Shown piece after piece: positions 18,107 through 27,648 of a stretch of 64,000 nt of DNA. This stretch comes from Niveibacterium sp. SC-1 (GTDB lineage: Bacteria; Pseudomonadota; Gammaproteobacteria; Burkholderiales; Rhodocyclaceae), in NCBI RefSeq assembly GCF_038235435.1, contig NZ_CP151275.1, forward strand, positions 4,030,001-4,094,000, read 5' to 3'. Below the pieces are notes generated by a model. The model saw only the letters and a list, made by a program, of their open reading frames with translations, ran no database searches and was not told the DNA's origin. The translations under genes were made by a program, and so were the position numbers. Every line of letters begins with the position of its first letter. Within the stretch, counting starts at the first letter, position 1.

Positions 18107-19030
18107 ATGCACCCACATTCAAGCGCCCGCGGGCGCCAATACGGTCCTTGGCGAATCGCGTGGCTCACGCTGGCCGGCCTGTGCGCCCACGCGATCCAGG
18201 CCGCCCCCGTCGCAGCGCGCGACGCCTTGGGCCAGGAGCTGCGCCTCGCCACGCCGGCCCGCCGGATCGTGAGCCTCTCCCCCCATGCGACGGAACTGCT
18301 TTTCGCCGCCGGCGCGGGCCCACAGGTCGTTGGCGTCAGCCAGTACAGCGACTGGCCGGCCGAAGCCCGCAAACGCACTCAGGTTGGAGGTTACGAGGCC
18401 CTGGACCTGGAGCGCGTGCTCGCGCTCAAGCCCGACCTTGTGGTGGGCTGGGCGAGCGGCAACAACGCAGCGCAGATCGCGCAGCTACGACGCATGAACC
18501 TGCAGGTCTACCTGTCCGAGCCCAAGCAGTTCGCGGATATCGCTGCGGACATCCGCAAGCTCGGCCAGTTGGCGGGGACCGCGTCGCAGGCCGAGGCGCG
18601 GGCAGCCTCGTTGCTCGGGCGTATCGAGGCGCTGCGCACCCGCTACGCGAAACGCCAGACGGTGCGGGTGTTCTACCAGATCTGGTCCGATCCGCTGATG
18701 ACGCTCAATGGCGAACATCTGGTCAGCCAGGTGCTGACGCTCTGCGGTGGCCGCAACGTCTTCGACGCGCTTGGCACGCTGGCGCCCACAGTCACGGAGG
18801 AGGCCGTGCTCAAGGCCGCGCCGGAAGCGATCCTTTCGCCTTCGGAACCCGGTGTCGCCGCGGGCGCGCTGGATCGCTGGAAGAAGTGGTCGGCGCTGCC
18901 TGCCGTGGCGGCAGGCAATCTGATTGCAGTGGATGGCAACCTGCTCAATCGCTCCGGCCCGCGCATTGTCGAAGGCGCCGAGCAGGTCTGCGTCGCCCTC
19001 GATGCGGCGCGCAAGCGGCTCCATCCCTGA
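18107..19030 (+). CDS. btuF: cobalamin-binding periplasmic protein BtuF
   Basis: A 307-residue ABC-transporter binding protein. A signal peptide with a hydrophobic core (WRIAWLTLAGLCAHAIQA) is followed by the mature type III binding fold: RIVSLSPHATELLFAAGAGPQVVGVSQYSDWP, VGGYEALDLERVLALKPDLVVGW and a C-terminal AVDGNLLNRSGPRIVEGAEQV block. These match BtuF, which hands vitamin B12 to BtuCD in the periplasm. A TTG 33 bases upstream is possible, but the ATG at 18107 gives a more normal signal peptide. It faces the btuDCB genes across a convergent M48 protease gene, so it is not co-transcribed with them. Confidence 0.85.
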   Translation: MHPHSSARGRQYGPWRIAWLTLAGLCAHAIQAAPVAARDALGQELRLATPARRIVSLSPHATELLFAAGAGPQVVGVSQYSDWPAEARKRTQVGGYEALDLERVLALKPDLVVGWASGNNAAQIAQLRRMNLQVYLSEPKQFADIAADIRKLGQLAGTASQAEARAASLLGRIEALRTRYAKRQTVRVFYQIWSDPLMTLNGEHLVSQVLTLCGGRNVFDALGTLAPTVTEEAVLKAAPEAILSPSEPGVAAGALDRWKKWSALPAVAAGNLIAVDGNLLNRSGPRIVEGAEQVCVALDAARKRLHP

Positions 19031-19057
19031 GATCCCGGTCGCCGAGGGCGCCCGCCT

Positions 19058-20956
19058 TCAGGCGCTGGGACGCAGTTCGACGGGGCGGCGCTTGCGCGAA
19101 TAGAACTTGGCGCCGGGTACCCGCTGCATCGCGCGCTCGTCCTCGCCGTTCTCGGCGACGATCATCACGCGCCAGAGGCCGCACAAGCTGATCGAGGTCT
19201 CGATCTGCTGCACCAGCAACTCGGCATGCGGCAGATAGGCTGGCGGCACGCACAGGACCATCAGGTAGGCACGCCAGCTCGGCGCGAGTTCGCAATGTCG
19301 GCGCGCGACATAGGCAGCGCTCACTTCATCGTGCAGACGCAGCTCGCGTACCAGTGCCCGCAGCTCGAACATTTCGAGGCCCGGCGGCAGGTTGCGCAGC
19401 GCGTTCAGCGGCAGGTCCAGCGCGTCCTGCACCAACGCCGCCTGTCTCAGGATGCGGGCGAGGCGTTTGCGATAACGACGGGCGCCGCGCTCGTTGCCCA
19501 CCCGCTCGCAATGCTCGACCAGGAGTGCGGCCGCCTGCAGGCCCACCGCGTCGTCTTCATCGAGCGCCTGGCGCAGGTAAGCCACCCCAGCGGGGTCGCC
19601 GCGCGACACGAGCAGACGTCCCATTGCGAGCAGGGCGTCCGGCCGCGCCTGCGCATGCGGCAGGACGCCGGCGTAGACACTCACTGCGTCGCGCTCGCCG
19701 CCGTAGCGCTCCACCAGCATCGCCAGTTCAAGGCGTTCCGAGACATCGAGGTCTTCTTCGGTTTCCAGGCGCGCGATCCGTTCCATCGCCCGGCTGACTT
19801 CCCAATGGCGACGGCGCCAGCTACGCCGTTCCGCGTCCCACCACTGGCGGTCCAGCGCCGCGGTCAGGCGCGGCAGCGCGGTGGCAAAGAAGCGCCGCGC
19901 CGCGTTGTCGCTTCCCTGCCCCGCTTCTGCGGCCTGCAGGCCCAGTGCGCGGATGCGCGCCTGCAGGCTCGGATGCGTGGAGAGCGCGTCCTCATCGTCC
20001 TCGTCGCACATGTCGTCGAGTTCATCGACCAGGGCGGCGCGATCGAAGCCGACCCGCAAGGCGGAGGCCATGTTGCGGTACGGCAGGATGCTCGGGCGCT
20101 TGACGCGATCAGCCTGCGCATAGACCTTGCGCCAGTAGTCGTCGGCGAGGAAACGCTGCTTCATCGCGACCTCGGCCAGCGCTTCGCCAAGACGGCGCGA
20201 GCCCACGACCTCGGCCGCCGCCGCGTCCGCCTCCAGTTCGTCCAGATGCGAGAGCACCAGCGATTCAGCGCAATAGACGGGCGATTCGTGCGCGGACAGC
20301 CAGGCGAGCAAGGGACGCATGCCCGAGGGCACGGTCTCCATGTTCTCCAGCACCTGGTGCCAATAGGCGCGCAGATGACAGCCCCAGCCGCCCAGCGCGA
20401 CCCGCTGGCGACCGAGGTGGCCGAACTCATGCGCGATCACCGCGGTGAACTGGCGCGGCGAAAGTGCAAAGGCGAGCGGCAGGCCCAGCACTAGCGTGTT
20501 GCGCAGGCGGAAGAAGTAACCCAGGGTCGGCCGCTGGGTGATCGCGGCGTTGAGCTCGCCGGTCACCCGGACCTCGTGAATGGACGGCGTACCGAAACGG
20601 CGCGCCATGCGATCGAGCAGCGCGAAAAGGCGCGGCGCCTCGCAGCGCTCCAGGCGCATGCCCTCGGGCGCCGGAAAGCGCGCCTTGAGCACCCGCACGA
20701 GGCTCAGGAAACACCACAGCGCGGGCAGGACCGCCAGCATGCGCAGGAGCGAGGCAAACAGGTCGGCGCGCAGATCGCCGTCGAAGGCGGGCGCCAGCGC
20801 CCAACCCACCATCAGCACAGCGGCAGCGGCCAACAGAAACAGGGCCGCGACGCCGCAGAATGCCCGCCAGGTGACCCGGATCCGGAACCAGCGCGGATGT
20901 TTCAAGGCACGCTGCCGTGCAATCTCGAAACGGGTCTCGAAGTCGGATCTCAGCAT
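19058..20956 (-). CDS. M48-family membrane metalloprotease with TPR-like C-terminus
   Basis: A 632-residue protein. Two hydrophobic segments near residues 30-55 and 70-90 anchor it in the membrane. The zinc protease motif HEFGHLG (about residue 170) and a downstream ELEAD with the third-ligand glutamate define the M48 family. The second half (from ~residue 390) is made of helical repeats rich in LLxxxxxVSR-type segments, like tetratricopeptide repeats, which may present substrates or partners. M48 enzymes act in membrane-protein quality control. It sits between btuF and btuD but nothing ties it to B12. Convergent with btuF, with 27 bp between stops. Confidence 0.8.
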   Translation of the reverse strand: MLRSDFETRFEIARQRALKHPRWFRIRVTWRAFCGVAALFLLAAAAVLMVGWALAPAFDGDLRADLFASLLRMLAVLPALWCFLSLVRVLKARFPAPEGMRLERCEAPRLFALLDRMARRFGTPSIHEVRVTGELNAAITQRPTLGYFFRLRNTLVLGLPLAFALSPRQFTAVIAHEFGHLGRQRVALGGWGCHLRAYWHQVLENMETVPSGMRPLLAWLSAHESPVYCAESLVLSHLDELEADAAAAEVVGSRRLGEALAEVAMKQRFLADDYWRKVYAQADRVKRPSILPYRNMASALRVGFDRAALVDELDDMCDEDDEDALSTHPSLQARIRALGLQAAEAGQGSDNAARRFFATALPRLTAALDRQWWDAERRSWRRRHWEVSRAMERIARLETEEDLDVSERLELAMLVERYGGERDAVSVYAGVLPHAQARPDALLAMGRLLVSRGDPAGVAYLRQALDEDDAVGLQAAALLVEHCERVGNERGARRYRKRLARILRQAALVQDALDLPLNALRNLPPGLEMFELRALVRELRLHDEVSAAYVARRHCELAPSWRAYLMVLCVPPAYLPHAELLVQQIETSISLCGLWRVMIVAENGEDERAMQRVPGAKFYSRKRRPVELRPSA

Positions 20957-21043
20957 CCCCGAAGTCTCGCCTGTACCCCACCCTTGTTACAAGGCAGTCC
21001 GCGGCAGTTTCCGACGATTGGTTTGGTTCGCGCCCCGGACGAT

Positions 21044-21820
21044 CTAAAGGCGGGCGGCGACGAAAATCGTGTCCTCGCCGTCGGCAACCGCGCGCAGCGG
21101 AAAACCCAGGGCGCGCCCGAGCGGATCGGCCTGCGCCAGGCTCTCGCGTGACCCGCACTCCCACGCGCCCTCGCCTTGCAGCATGAGCAGCCGGTTAGCC
21201 CAGGACAGCGCGAGGTTGAGGTCGTGGATCACCATGATCACGCCCGCACCCGCCTCGGCGAGCGTGCGGAAATGCGCCAGCACGCGCACCTGGCTGGCCA
21301 GGTCCAGATGCGTCAGCGGCTCGTCGAGCAGATAGGCGCGCGGCGTCTGTGCCAGCACGGCGGCCAGCGCGACGCGCTGGCGTTCGCCACCGGAGAGCAT
21401 CTGGACATTGCGCGCCTCGAAACCGGTGAGCGCCATTGCGGCCAGTGCTTCCCGCGCACACGCCTGCTCCGCGACGCCCTCCCAGTCAAAGCGGCCCAGC
21501 CAGGGATGGCGGCCGGTCAGCACCGCGTCGAGCACGCTGCCGGCGAAGGGATCTTCGGGATGCTGGGAAAGCCAGGCCCGCACGCATGCCAGCTCGCGCG
21601 CTGGCCAGGTCTGCAGCGGCCGGTCCAGGTAGTGCACCGCGCCGGCCTCGTGCGGATGCAATCCGGCCAGCGCGGCAAGCAGGGTGCTCTTGCCGACGCC
21701 GTTACGCCCCAGCACGGCCACGCGGTCTCCGGCGCGCAAGCTGAAGTCCAGCGCCCTGACGGCGTGCACCGCGCCGACGCGGACGCTGAGCGCGCGGGCT
21801 TCCAGCAGGGGTTCGCTCAT
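21044..21820 (-). CDS. btuD: cobalamin ABC transporter ATP-binding protein BtuD
   Basis: A 258-residue ATPase: Walker A GRNGVGKST, the ABC signature LSGGERQRVALA, Walker B AYLLDEPLTHLD and the H-loop MVIHDLNLAL. It belongs to the FecE/BtuD-type importer ATPases. With btuC and btuB upstream it most likely drives B12 import. The frame stays open far upstream but the ATG at 21820, overlapping the btuC stop (ATGA), is at the domain start. Last gene of the btuB-btuC-btuD unit. Confidence 0.88.
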   Translation of the reverse strand: MSEPLLEARALSVRVGAVHAVRALDFSLRAGDRVAVLGRNGVGKSTLLAALAGLHPHEAGAVHYLDRPLQTWPARELACVRAWLSQHPEDPFAGSVLDAVLTGRHPWLGRFDWEGVAEQACAREALAAMALTGFEARNVQMLSGGERQRVALAAVLAQTPRAYLLDEPLTHLDLASQVRVLAHFRTLAEAGAGVIMVIHDLNLALSWANRLLMLQGEGAWECGSRESLAQADPLGRALGFPLRAVADGEDTIFVAARL

Positions 21821-22821
21821 CGCGCCTGGCGCCCCAGCAACCAGAGGAAGACCGGCACGCCGATCAAGGCGGTCAGCACGCCGACCGGAAGCTGCAGCGG
21901 CGTCGCCACGGTGCGCGCCAGGGTATCGGCCGCGAGCAGCAGCACGCCTCCGGCCAGGGCCGCGGCGGGCAGCAGCAAGCGCTGGTCGTTGCCGATGGCA
22001 AGACGCAGCAGATGCGGAACGACCAGGCCGACAAAGCCCACGCTGCCCACCGTGCTGACCGAGACGGCGGTCAAGAGCGAAGCCAGCACGAAGATGAAGC
22101 GGCGCAGCCGCGCGGTGTTCACACCCAGGGCCTGCGCCGGGCGTTCGCCGCGGGCGAAGAGATTGAGTTCGCGCGCAAAGGGGAGGCAGGCCGCCAGGCC
22201 CAGCAGCAGCACGCCGAGCGCGAGATAGGGGCGGGTCGCGCCGCTGGCGTCGCCCATCAACCAGAAGAGCATGCCGCGCAGGGCGCGATCCGGCGCCAGC
22301 GCCAGCATCAGCGTCACACCCGCGCTGCCGCCCGCCGCGACGACGACGCCGGTGAGCAGGAGACGGGTCGGCGTCCAGGCCCCGGCGCCACGCGCGAGGC
22401 CGAAGACCAGACACATCGCCGCAAAGGCGCCGGCAAAGGCCGCGAGATCGGGCCAGGGCGAGGCGAGCCCGAGGAAGAGGCAGGCCAGGGCCGCCAGGGC
22501 GGCGCCGCCGGAGACGCCCAACACGTAGGGATCGGCAAGGGGGTTACGCAGCAGGACCTGCATCAGGGCACCGGCCAGCGCCAGCAGGCCGCCGCAGGAG
22601 AAGGCCGCGAGAGCCCGCGGCCAACGCAGCTCGCGCACCACCGCGGCCGCCATGTCCTCGCCGCCGGTCAACGCCTGCCAGAACGTGGCAGGCCCCGCTT
22701 GCACCTCGCCCGCGCCCAGCGCCCAGGCGAGCACCAGGAGCGCGAGGAGGGCAAGGGCACAGAGCAGGACCAGGGCGCGGCTGCGCGGCATGGGCGGCGG
22801 CATGAAAACTGTCGAAGCCAT
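21817..22821 (-). CDS. btuC: cobalamin ABC transporter permease BtuC
   Basis: A permease of about 334 residues with roughly ten hydrophobic segments and FecCD/BtuC family motifs: RWPRALAAFSCGGLLALAG, MQVLLRNPLADPYVLGVSGGA, and near the end GFVGLVVPHLLR. It forms the inner-membrane channel of the B12 importer with BtuD and BtuF. Several in-frame ATGs exist at 22821, 22803 and 22791; I use 22821, which has a GGTGAG-like ribosome site. It starts 29 bp after btuB. Confidence 0.88.
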   Translation of the reverse strand: MASTVFMPPPMPRSRALVLLCALALLALLVLAWALGAGEVQAGPATFWQALTGGEDMAAAVVRELRWPRALAAFSCGGLLALAGALMQVLLRNPLADPYVLGVSGGAALAALACLFLGLASPWPDLAAFAGAFAAMCLVFGLARGAGAWTPTRLLLTGVVVAAGGSAGVTLMLALAPDRALRGMLFWLMGDASGATRPYLALGVLLLGLAACLPFARELNLFARGERPAQALGVNTARLRRFIFVLASLLTAVSVSTVGSVGFVGLVVPHLLRLAIGNDQRLLLPAAALAGGVLLLAADTLARTVATPLQLPVGVLTALIGVPVFLWLLGRQAR

Positions 22822-22850
22822 GATTCTCACCCAGCCGCTCGCCGCGACAC

Positions 22851-24707
22851 TCAGCGCGTGCTCACGCGCACGCCGGCAAACACGCTCACGCCGGGCGTGC
22901 CATAACCGGCCACCTTCTCGTACTGCTTGTCGAAAAGGTTGTCGACCCGGGCCTCGAGCTGCGCCTCTCGCGTGAATTTCCACTGCGCGAAGAGGTTAAC
23001 CTGGCCGTAGCCGCCCATCGGGCTCAGGTTGGCCGGATCGTCGTAGCGCTTGCCCACGGCCTGCAGTTCGGCCCCGGCACGCCAGGCCTCCACCCCGTAG
23101 CTGCCGCTCAGCATGCCCTGCCATTTGGCGCGATGGGCCAGTTGCTTGTCGGTGTCGCCATCGCGGGCGTCCAGCCAGTCGAGGCTGCCGTTGAGCTCCC
23201 AGCCAGACCATTCACCGCGCGCGGTGAGCGTGACGCCGTCGATCTCGGCCCGCGCGATGTTCTGCGGCAGGAAATTCTGGTCGAGCGCGATCATGTCCTT
23301 GATGCGGGTACGGTAGTAGGTGAGCGAGGCGCCCATCGACTGGCCGTCCCAGTTGAGCGCGGCATCGGCGCTACGACCGCGCTCGGGCTGCAGGTCCGGG
23401 TTGCTGAAGAAGGGGTAGTACAGGTCGTTGAAGGTCGGCGCGCGGAAGCTGTTGCCGGCCGACAGGCGTGCCCGCCACTGCGGCAGGAAGTGCCAGGCCC
23501 AGGCCGCGGTGCCACTGGTGTGGCCGCCGTAGTCGTCGCTGTCGTCATAGCGCAGGTTCAGTTGCACGTCGTGCTCGCCGAAGCCTTTGCCCCAACCGCC
23601 GAAGGCCGTGCGCGTGGTCCGCTCCGGTTCGCCGTAGGCGTCCACCTCTACCTCCGCGCGCTGGCGCAGCCACTCCGCGCCTAGCATGAATTTGCCCGCC
23701 GCTTCCGCCTTGATGTCGTTCTGCCAGGACACCTGGTCCTGCGTGGTCTTGAAGGTCTGGCCGGTCGGCGCCCAGGGCGCGTAGTCGCGGTAGTTGTCGA
23801 CCGAGCGGCCGCTGCGCAGGGTGCTGCGCCAGGCGCTGGTGAACTGGTCGCGCAGGGTCAGGCCATAGTTCTCGGCCCGCGAGTCGGCATAGGCGTCGTA
23901 GCCCGGACCGGGCGCAAAGGTCAGCGGATCGGTCTCGCGCGCGTCGTAGTGCGAGCGCACCTGATTGCTCAGCGCATTCAGCTCGATCTCATGCCCCGGC
24001 ACGAAGGCCCAGGCCACGCTGCCGTTGAAGCCGGCGTTGCGGTAGCCGTCCTTGTCCGGGTCGTAGTTGTAGGGTTGCTTCAGCTCGCTGTTGGTGGCGG
24101 AGAAACTGTCGCTGGTGTTGTAGGCCGCCTGCAGGTTGAAACGCAGGGCGCACTCGGAGCCGCTCGCGCCCACGCTGTAGTTCTGGGTGTTGTAGCGGCC
24201 GATGCCCGCGAAACCATCGAACACGACCGGGCCTTCGCCGCGCCGGGTGAAGATCTGCACCACGCCGCCGACCGCGTCGGAGCCGTAGAGGGCCGAGGCC
24301 GGGCCGCGCAGGATCTCGATGTGGTCGATCTGGTCGAGGCTCAGGTTCTGCAGCGAAGCACCGCCCGCGGTGGCCGAGCCAAAGCGCTGGCCGTCGATCA
24401 GCACCAAGGACTGCGCGTTGGAGGCGCCGCGGATGTAGAGCGCGCTATTGGTGCCGGGCCCGCCGTTCATGGTGGTCTGCACACCGGGTTGGCGCGCCAG
24501 CAGTTGCAGCACGGTAGACGCGCCGGCGCGCTCGATCTCTTCGCGTGAGACGACGGTCACGTCCGCCAGCGTTTCGGAGACCCGTTCGGTCTGCCGGGTG
24601 GCGGTGACGATCACCGGATCAAGTTCGGTTTCGGTAGGAGTGACTGCGAACGCGCCGGTGGGGACGGCGGAGAACGCCGCCAGGACGGCAGCGGCAATGG
24701 GTTTCAT
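22851..24707 (-). CDS. btuB: TonB-dependent vitamin B12 receptor BtuB
   Basis: A 618-residue outer-membrane receptor. A signal peptide (MKPIAAAVLAAFSAVPTGAFA) is followed by a TonB box (DPVIVTATR), a plug domain with STVLQLLARQPGV, GPGTNSALYIRGA, LVLIDGQR and EILRGPASALYGSDAVGGV, and then a long beta-barrel ending in LEARVDNLFDKQYE and a short final strand. Receptors of this size and plug type include BtuB. The cobalamin riboswitch in its leader and the btuC/btuD genes after it make cobalamin the substrate with good confidence. An upstream frame extension to 24845 lies inside the riboswitch leader and is rejected. Confidence 0.9.
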   Translation of the reverse strand: MKPIAAAVLAAFSAVPTGAFAVTPTETELDPVIVTATRQTERVSETLADVTVVSREEIERAGASTVLQLLARQPGVQTTMNGGPGTNSALYIRGASNAQSLVLIDGQRFGSATAGGASLQNLSLDQIDHIEILRGPASALYGSDAVGGVVQIFTRRGEGPVVFDGFAGIGRYNTQNYSVGASGSECALRFNLQAAYNTSDSFSATNSELKQPYNYDPDKDGYRNAGFNGSVAWAFVPGHEIELNALSNQVRSHYDARETDPLTFAPGPGYDAYADSRAENYGLTLRDQFTSAWRSTLRSGRSVDNYRDYAPWAPTGQTFKTTQDQVSWQNDIKAEAAGKFMLGAEWLRQRAEVEVDAYGEPERTTRTAFGGWGKGFGEHDVQLNLRYDDSDDYGGHTSGTAAWAWHFLPQWRARLSAGNSFRAPTFNDLYYPFFSNPDLQPERGRSADAALNWDGQSMGASLTYYRTRIKDMIALDQNFLPQNIARAEIDGVTLTARGEWSGWELNGSLDWLDARDGDTDKQLAHRAKWQGMLSGSYGVEAWRAGAELQAVGKRYDDPANLSPMGGYGQVNLFAQWKFTREAQLEARVDNLFDKQYEKVAGYGTPGVSVFAGVRVSTR

Positions 24708-24879
24708 GTGAAGCGGCTCCAATGAGCCCGGTCTGCGACCCCGCGGACCGGACATTGCAATCGGACCGGTCACGGCGTGCAGGGGAAGCGCGGAACGCCA
24801 GGCGGGCGTCCGATGCATCCGACCGTCACCCCGCGGCCCATCCATCCAGCGGACGCGCGCCTGTCGTGCACGGGCGGCG

Positions 24880-25105
24880 CATCACGAAGCCGAGTGGCCG
24901 GTATCCGGGCTTGCGAGCGGGCATGGATGCATGCCGGCCGCCTGCCGCCTTCCCGGGGGTCCTCTCCCAGTGGCGTATGACAAGACGGCTCTCGCCTACC
25001 GTTGCGGGGGCAGCACAGGCTTGGTCAGCCACGTTTGATCCGTGGCGCGGACGCACCTGTTTCCCGTTTAACCCCGGACAAGAAGTCGCGGGGCACCTCT
25101 CTGGC
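24880..25105 (-). promoter_or_regulatory. cobalamin riboswitch
   Basis: Read on the minus strand, the leader of btuB contains the full set of cobalamin-aptamer landmarks in order: GGTGCC near the 5' end, GGTTAAACGGGAAACAGGTG, AAGCCTGTGCTGCCCCCGCAACGGTA (the B12 box region), GCCACTGG, GGGAAGGCGGC and GCAAGCCCGGATACCGGCCA. B12 binding is expected to shut down btuB-btuC-btuD. The ~170 bases between aptamer and ATG hold the expression platform, which I could not resolve. A TAGACT element on the minus strand at 25147-25142 is a candidate -10 box. Confidence 0.93.
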
Positions 25106-25243
25106 ATAGTTCGGTTCCACACGCGGCGGAACCGGGGCCGGAGTCTAGCACCCGGCCGCCTCATGCAGGCGCGGGCGGCCGGCGGGCCACACACGGATTG
25201 ATCGACAACAAGAGCGGAGTGTTCACGCCATGATCGAACTCGC

Positions 25244-25762
25244 ATGATCGAACTCGTACTGGGAGGCGCCCGCTCGGGCAAGAGCCGCCACGCCAGCGAA
25301 CGCGCCAACGCCAGCGGCCTGCCGGTGATCTATGTCGCCACGGCCCAAGGGCTGGACGAAGAGATGCGCGCGCGCATCGCCCAGCACAAGGCCGAGCGCC
25401 CGGCCGCCTGGAAGACCATCGAAGCACCGCTGGACCTGCCGCGGGCACTGGTCGCGCTGGTGCGGCCGGGGCGCTGCGTGCTGGTCGACTGCCTGACGCT
25501 CTGGCTCAGCAACGTGATGCTGGCCGCGGGGGAAGACACCGCGCGGCGCGATGCCGAGATCGACGCGCTGCTCGGCGCCCTGGCCCGCGTGCAGGGCCGC
25601 ATCATCGTGGTCTCCAACGAGGTCGGCATGGGACTGGTGCCGGACACGCCACTGGGCCGCGCCTTCCGCGACGAGCAGGGGCGCCTGAACCAGAAGGTGG
25701 CCGCGCTGGCGCGCCGGGTCGTCTTCGTCGCGGCCGGCCTGCCCCTGCTGCTCAAGGAGTAG
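25244..25762 (+). CDS. cobU: bifunctional adenosylcobinamide kinase / guanylyltransferase CobU
   Basis: A 172-residue protein with the P-loop GGARSGKSRHAS, the histidine-bearing IAQHKAERP (the GMP-accepting residue region), VLVDCLTLWLSN and VSNEVGMGLVPDTPLGRAFRDEQGRLNQ, all hallmarks of CobU/CobP. It phosphorylates adenosylcobinamide and links GMP to it, the first step of nucleotide-loop assembly. The start region is odd: the 14 bases ATGATCGAACTCGC at 25230-25243 are directly repeated at 25244. The upstream ATG opens a five-codon frame MIELA whose TGA overlaps the true ATG, and the GGAG ribosome site fits the upstream ATG better. First gene of cobU-cobT-cobS-cobC. Confidence 0.9.
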   Translation: MIELVLGGARSGKSRHASERANASGLPVIYVATAQGLDEEMRARIAQHKAERPAAWKTIEAPLDLPRALVALVRPGRCVLVDCLTLWLSNVMLAAGEDTARRDAEIDALLGALARVQGRIIVVSNEVGMGLVPDTPLGRAFRDEQGRLNQKVAALARRVVFVAAGLPLLLKE

Positions 25763-25822
25763 GCGCTGGCCCGCGTGCTAGCATCGCCGCCCCCCGCCTA
25801 CAGCCTTCCAAAGCCAACCCGC

Positions 25823-26875
25823 ATGCGCCTCGACATCCCCACCCTCGCCCACGACAAGACCGCCGCCCTGCAGGCCCGCATCGATGGAAAAACCAAGCCG
25901 CTCGGCGCGCTCGGCCGGATCGAGGCGCTTGCCTTGCAGCTGGGGCAGATCCAGGACAGCCTCACACCAGAGCTGCGCAATCCGCAGATCATCGTCTTCG
26001 CGGGTGACCACGGCGCGGCGCGCGCTGGCGTATCGGCCTATCCGCAGGAAGTCACCGCCCAGATGGTGGCAAACATGCGTGCCGGCGGCGCCGCGATCAA
26101 CGTCTTTGCGCGCCAGGCGGGACTCAGCCTCACGGTCGTCGACGCTGGCGTGGCGCACGACATTCCCGAACCCACCCGGCCCGACGCAGGTGTGCGCTTC
26201 GTCGCTACTCCGATCGCGCGCGGTTCGGCCAACGCGCTCGAAGGCCCGGCCCTGCAGCCGGCGCAGGTGGCCGATGCGATGGCGCTCGGCGCCCGCCTGG
26301 TCGCGGAACTGGCCGAAGGCGGCTGCAACGCGCTGGGCCTGGGCGAGATGGGCATCGGCAACACCGCGGCGGCATCCCTGATCACCGCGGCGCTGACCGG
26401 GGCGGAACTGAATACGGTGGTCGGCCGCGGCACCGGCCTGGACGACGCCGGACTCGCGCGCAAACGCAGCCTCCTTGCGCAGGCCTGGGCGCGCGCCGGT
26501 GCGCCGTGCGAACCGCTCAATGCGCTGGCCGAATTCGGCGGCCTGGAGATCGCCGCCATGACCGGCGCCTTCCTCGAAGCCGCGCGCCGACGCATGGTGA
26601 TCGTGGTCGACGGCTTCATCGTCACCAGCGCCCTGCTCGTCGCCCAGGCGCTCGCGCCGACGGTGCGCGACTACTGCGTCTTCGCCCACCGCTCGGCCGA
26701 GGCCGGACATGCCGCGCAACTTGCCCACCTGCAGGCGGAGCCCCTGCTCGATCTGGACCTGCGCCTGGGCGAAGGTTCCGGCGCGGCACTCGCCTTCCCG
26801 CTGCTGCGCAGTGCCTGCGCGATGCTCGCCGAGATGGCGAGCTTCGAATCCGCCGGCGTGAGCGGCCGCGACTGA
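25823..26875 (+). CDS. cobT: nicotinate-nucleotide:dimethylbenzimidazole phosphoribosyltransferase CobT
   Basis: A 350-residue enzyme that makes alpha-ribazole phosphate from dimethylbenzimidazole and nicotinate mononucleotide for the lower loop of B12. Motifs: [62 protein letters not shown] and the C-terminal [15 protein letters not shown] with the catalytic glutamate region. I use the ATG at 25823, where the family begins; a GTG at 25775 is also in frame. It follows cobU by 60 bp and precedes cobS by 8 bp. Confidence 0.92.
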   Translation: MRLDIPTLAHDKTAALQARIDGKTKPLGALGRIEALALQLGQIQDSLTPELRNPQIIVFAGDHGAARAGVSAYPQEVTAQMVANMRAGGAAINVFARQAGLSLTVVDAGVAHDIPEPTRPDAGVRFVATPIARGSANALEGPALQPAQVADAMALGARLVAELAEGGCNALGLGEMGIGNTAAASLITAALTGAELNTVVGRGTGLDDAGLARKRSLLAQAWARAGAPCEPLNALAEFGGLEIAAMTGAFLEAARRRMVIVVDGFIVTSALLVAQALAPTVRDYCVFAHRSAEAGHAAQLAHLQAEPLLDLDLRLGEGSGAALAFPLLRSACAMLAEMASFESAGVSGRD

Positions 26876-26883
26876 AAGCAGCC

Positions 26884-27648
26884 GTGTTGCGGCGCCAGCT
26901 CGAACTCTTCTTCACCGCCCTGGGCTTCTTCACCCGCCTGCCGGTGCCGACCTGGATGCCCTACTCGACCGAGCGGCTCAACCATGCGGCGCGCTGGTTC
27001 CCGCTGGTGGGCTGGATCGTCGGCGCCTGCGGCGCGCTGGTGACCTGGATCGCCGCCCGGGTCCTGCCCTGGCCGCTGGCCGTGCTGCTCGGCATGCTGG
27101 CGACGGTGCTCCTCACCGGCGCCTTCCACGAGGATGGCCTCGCCGACAGCGCCGACGGACTCGGCGGCGGCTGGGAGAAGACGCAGGTGCTGGCGATCAT
27201 GAAGGATTCGCGTATCGGCACTTACGGTGCGCTGAGCCTGCTCTTCGGCTTCGCGCTGAAGTTCGGCGCGCTGCAGGCCATGCCGCCGCGCGCCGCGGTC
27301 GCCGCCCTGCTGGTTCTGCACCCGCTCTCGCGCTTCGCCGCGGTCTCGTTGATCCGCTGGATGCGCTACGTGCGCGAGGACGCGGACGCCCGCGCCAAGC
27401 CGCTGGCGCAGCAGATGAGTGACCGCGAATGGCTGCTCGCCGCGGTCTGTGGCCTGCTGCCGCTGGTCCTGCTGCGGCCGCTCACGGCACTCGCTGTCGC
27501 GGCGGGCGTCCTGCTTGTCACGCTGTGGTGGGCGCGACTGCTCACCCGACGCCTGGGTGGCTACACCGGCGACTGCCTCGGCGCGGCGCAGCAACTGGCC
27601 GAGATCACCGGCTATCTCGTGCTCCTGGCGGCATGGAACTTCACCTGA
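26884..27648 (+). CDS. cobS: adenosylcobinamide-GDP ribazoletransferase (cobalamin synthase) CobS
   Basis: A 254-residue integral membrane enzyme with GFFTRLPVP at the start, [14 protein letters not shown], the acidic signature [26 protein letters not shown] and a C-terminal [13 protein letters not shown]. It joins adenosylcobinamide-GDP and alpha-ribazole (phosphate) in the inner membrane, the last main step of B12 assembly. Start is a GTG at 26884 (a TTG follows directly), 8 bp after the cobT stop. It overlaps the start of cobC by 16 bp. Confidence 0.92.
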   Translation: MLRRQLELFFTALGFFTRLPVPTWMPYSTERLNHAARWFPLVGWIVGACGALVTWIAARVLPWPLAVLLGMLATVLLTGAFHEDGLADSADGLGGGWEKTQVLAIMKDSRIGTYGALSLLFGFALKFGALQAMPPRAAVAALLVLHPLSRFAAVSLIRWMRYVREDADARAKPLAQQMSDREWLLAAVCGLLPLVLLRPLTALAVAAGVLLVTLWWARLLTRRLGGYTGDCLGAAQQLAEITGYLVLLAAWNFT

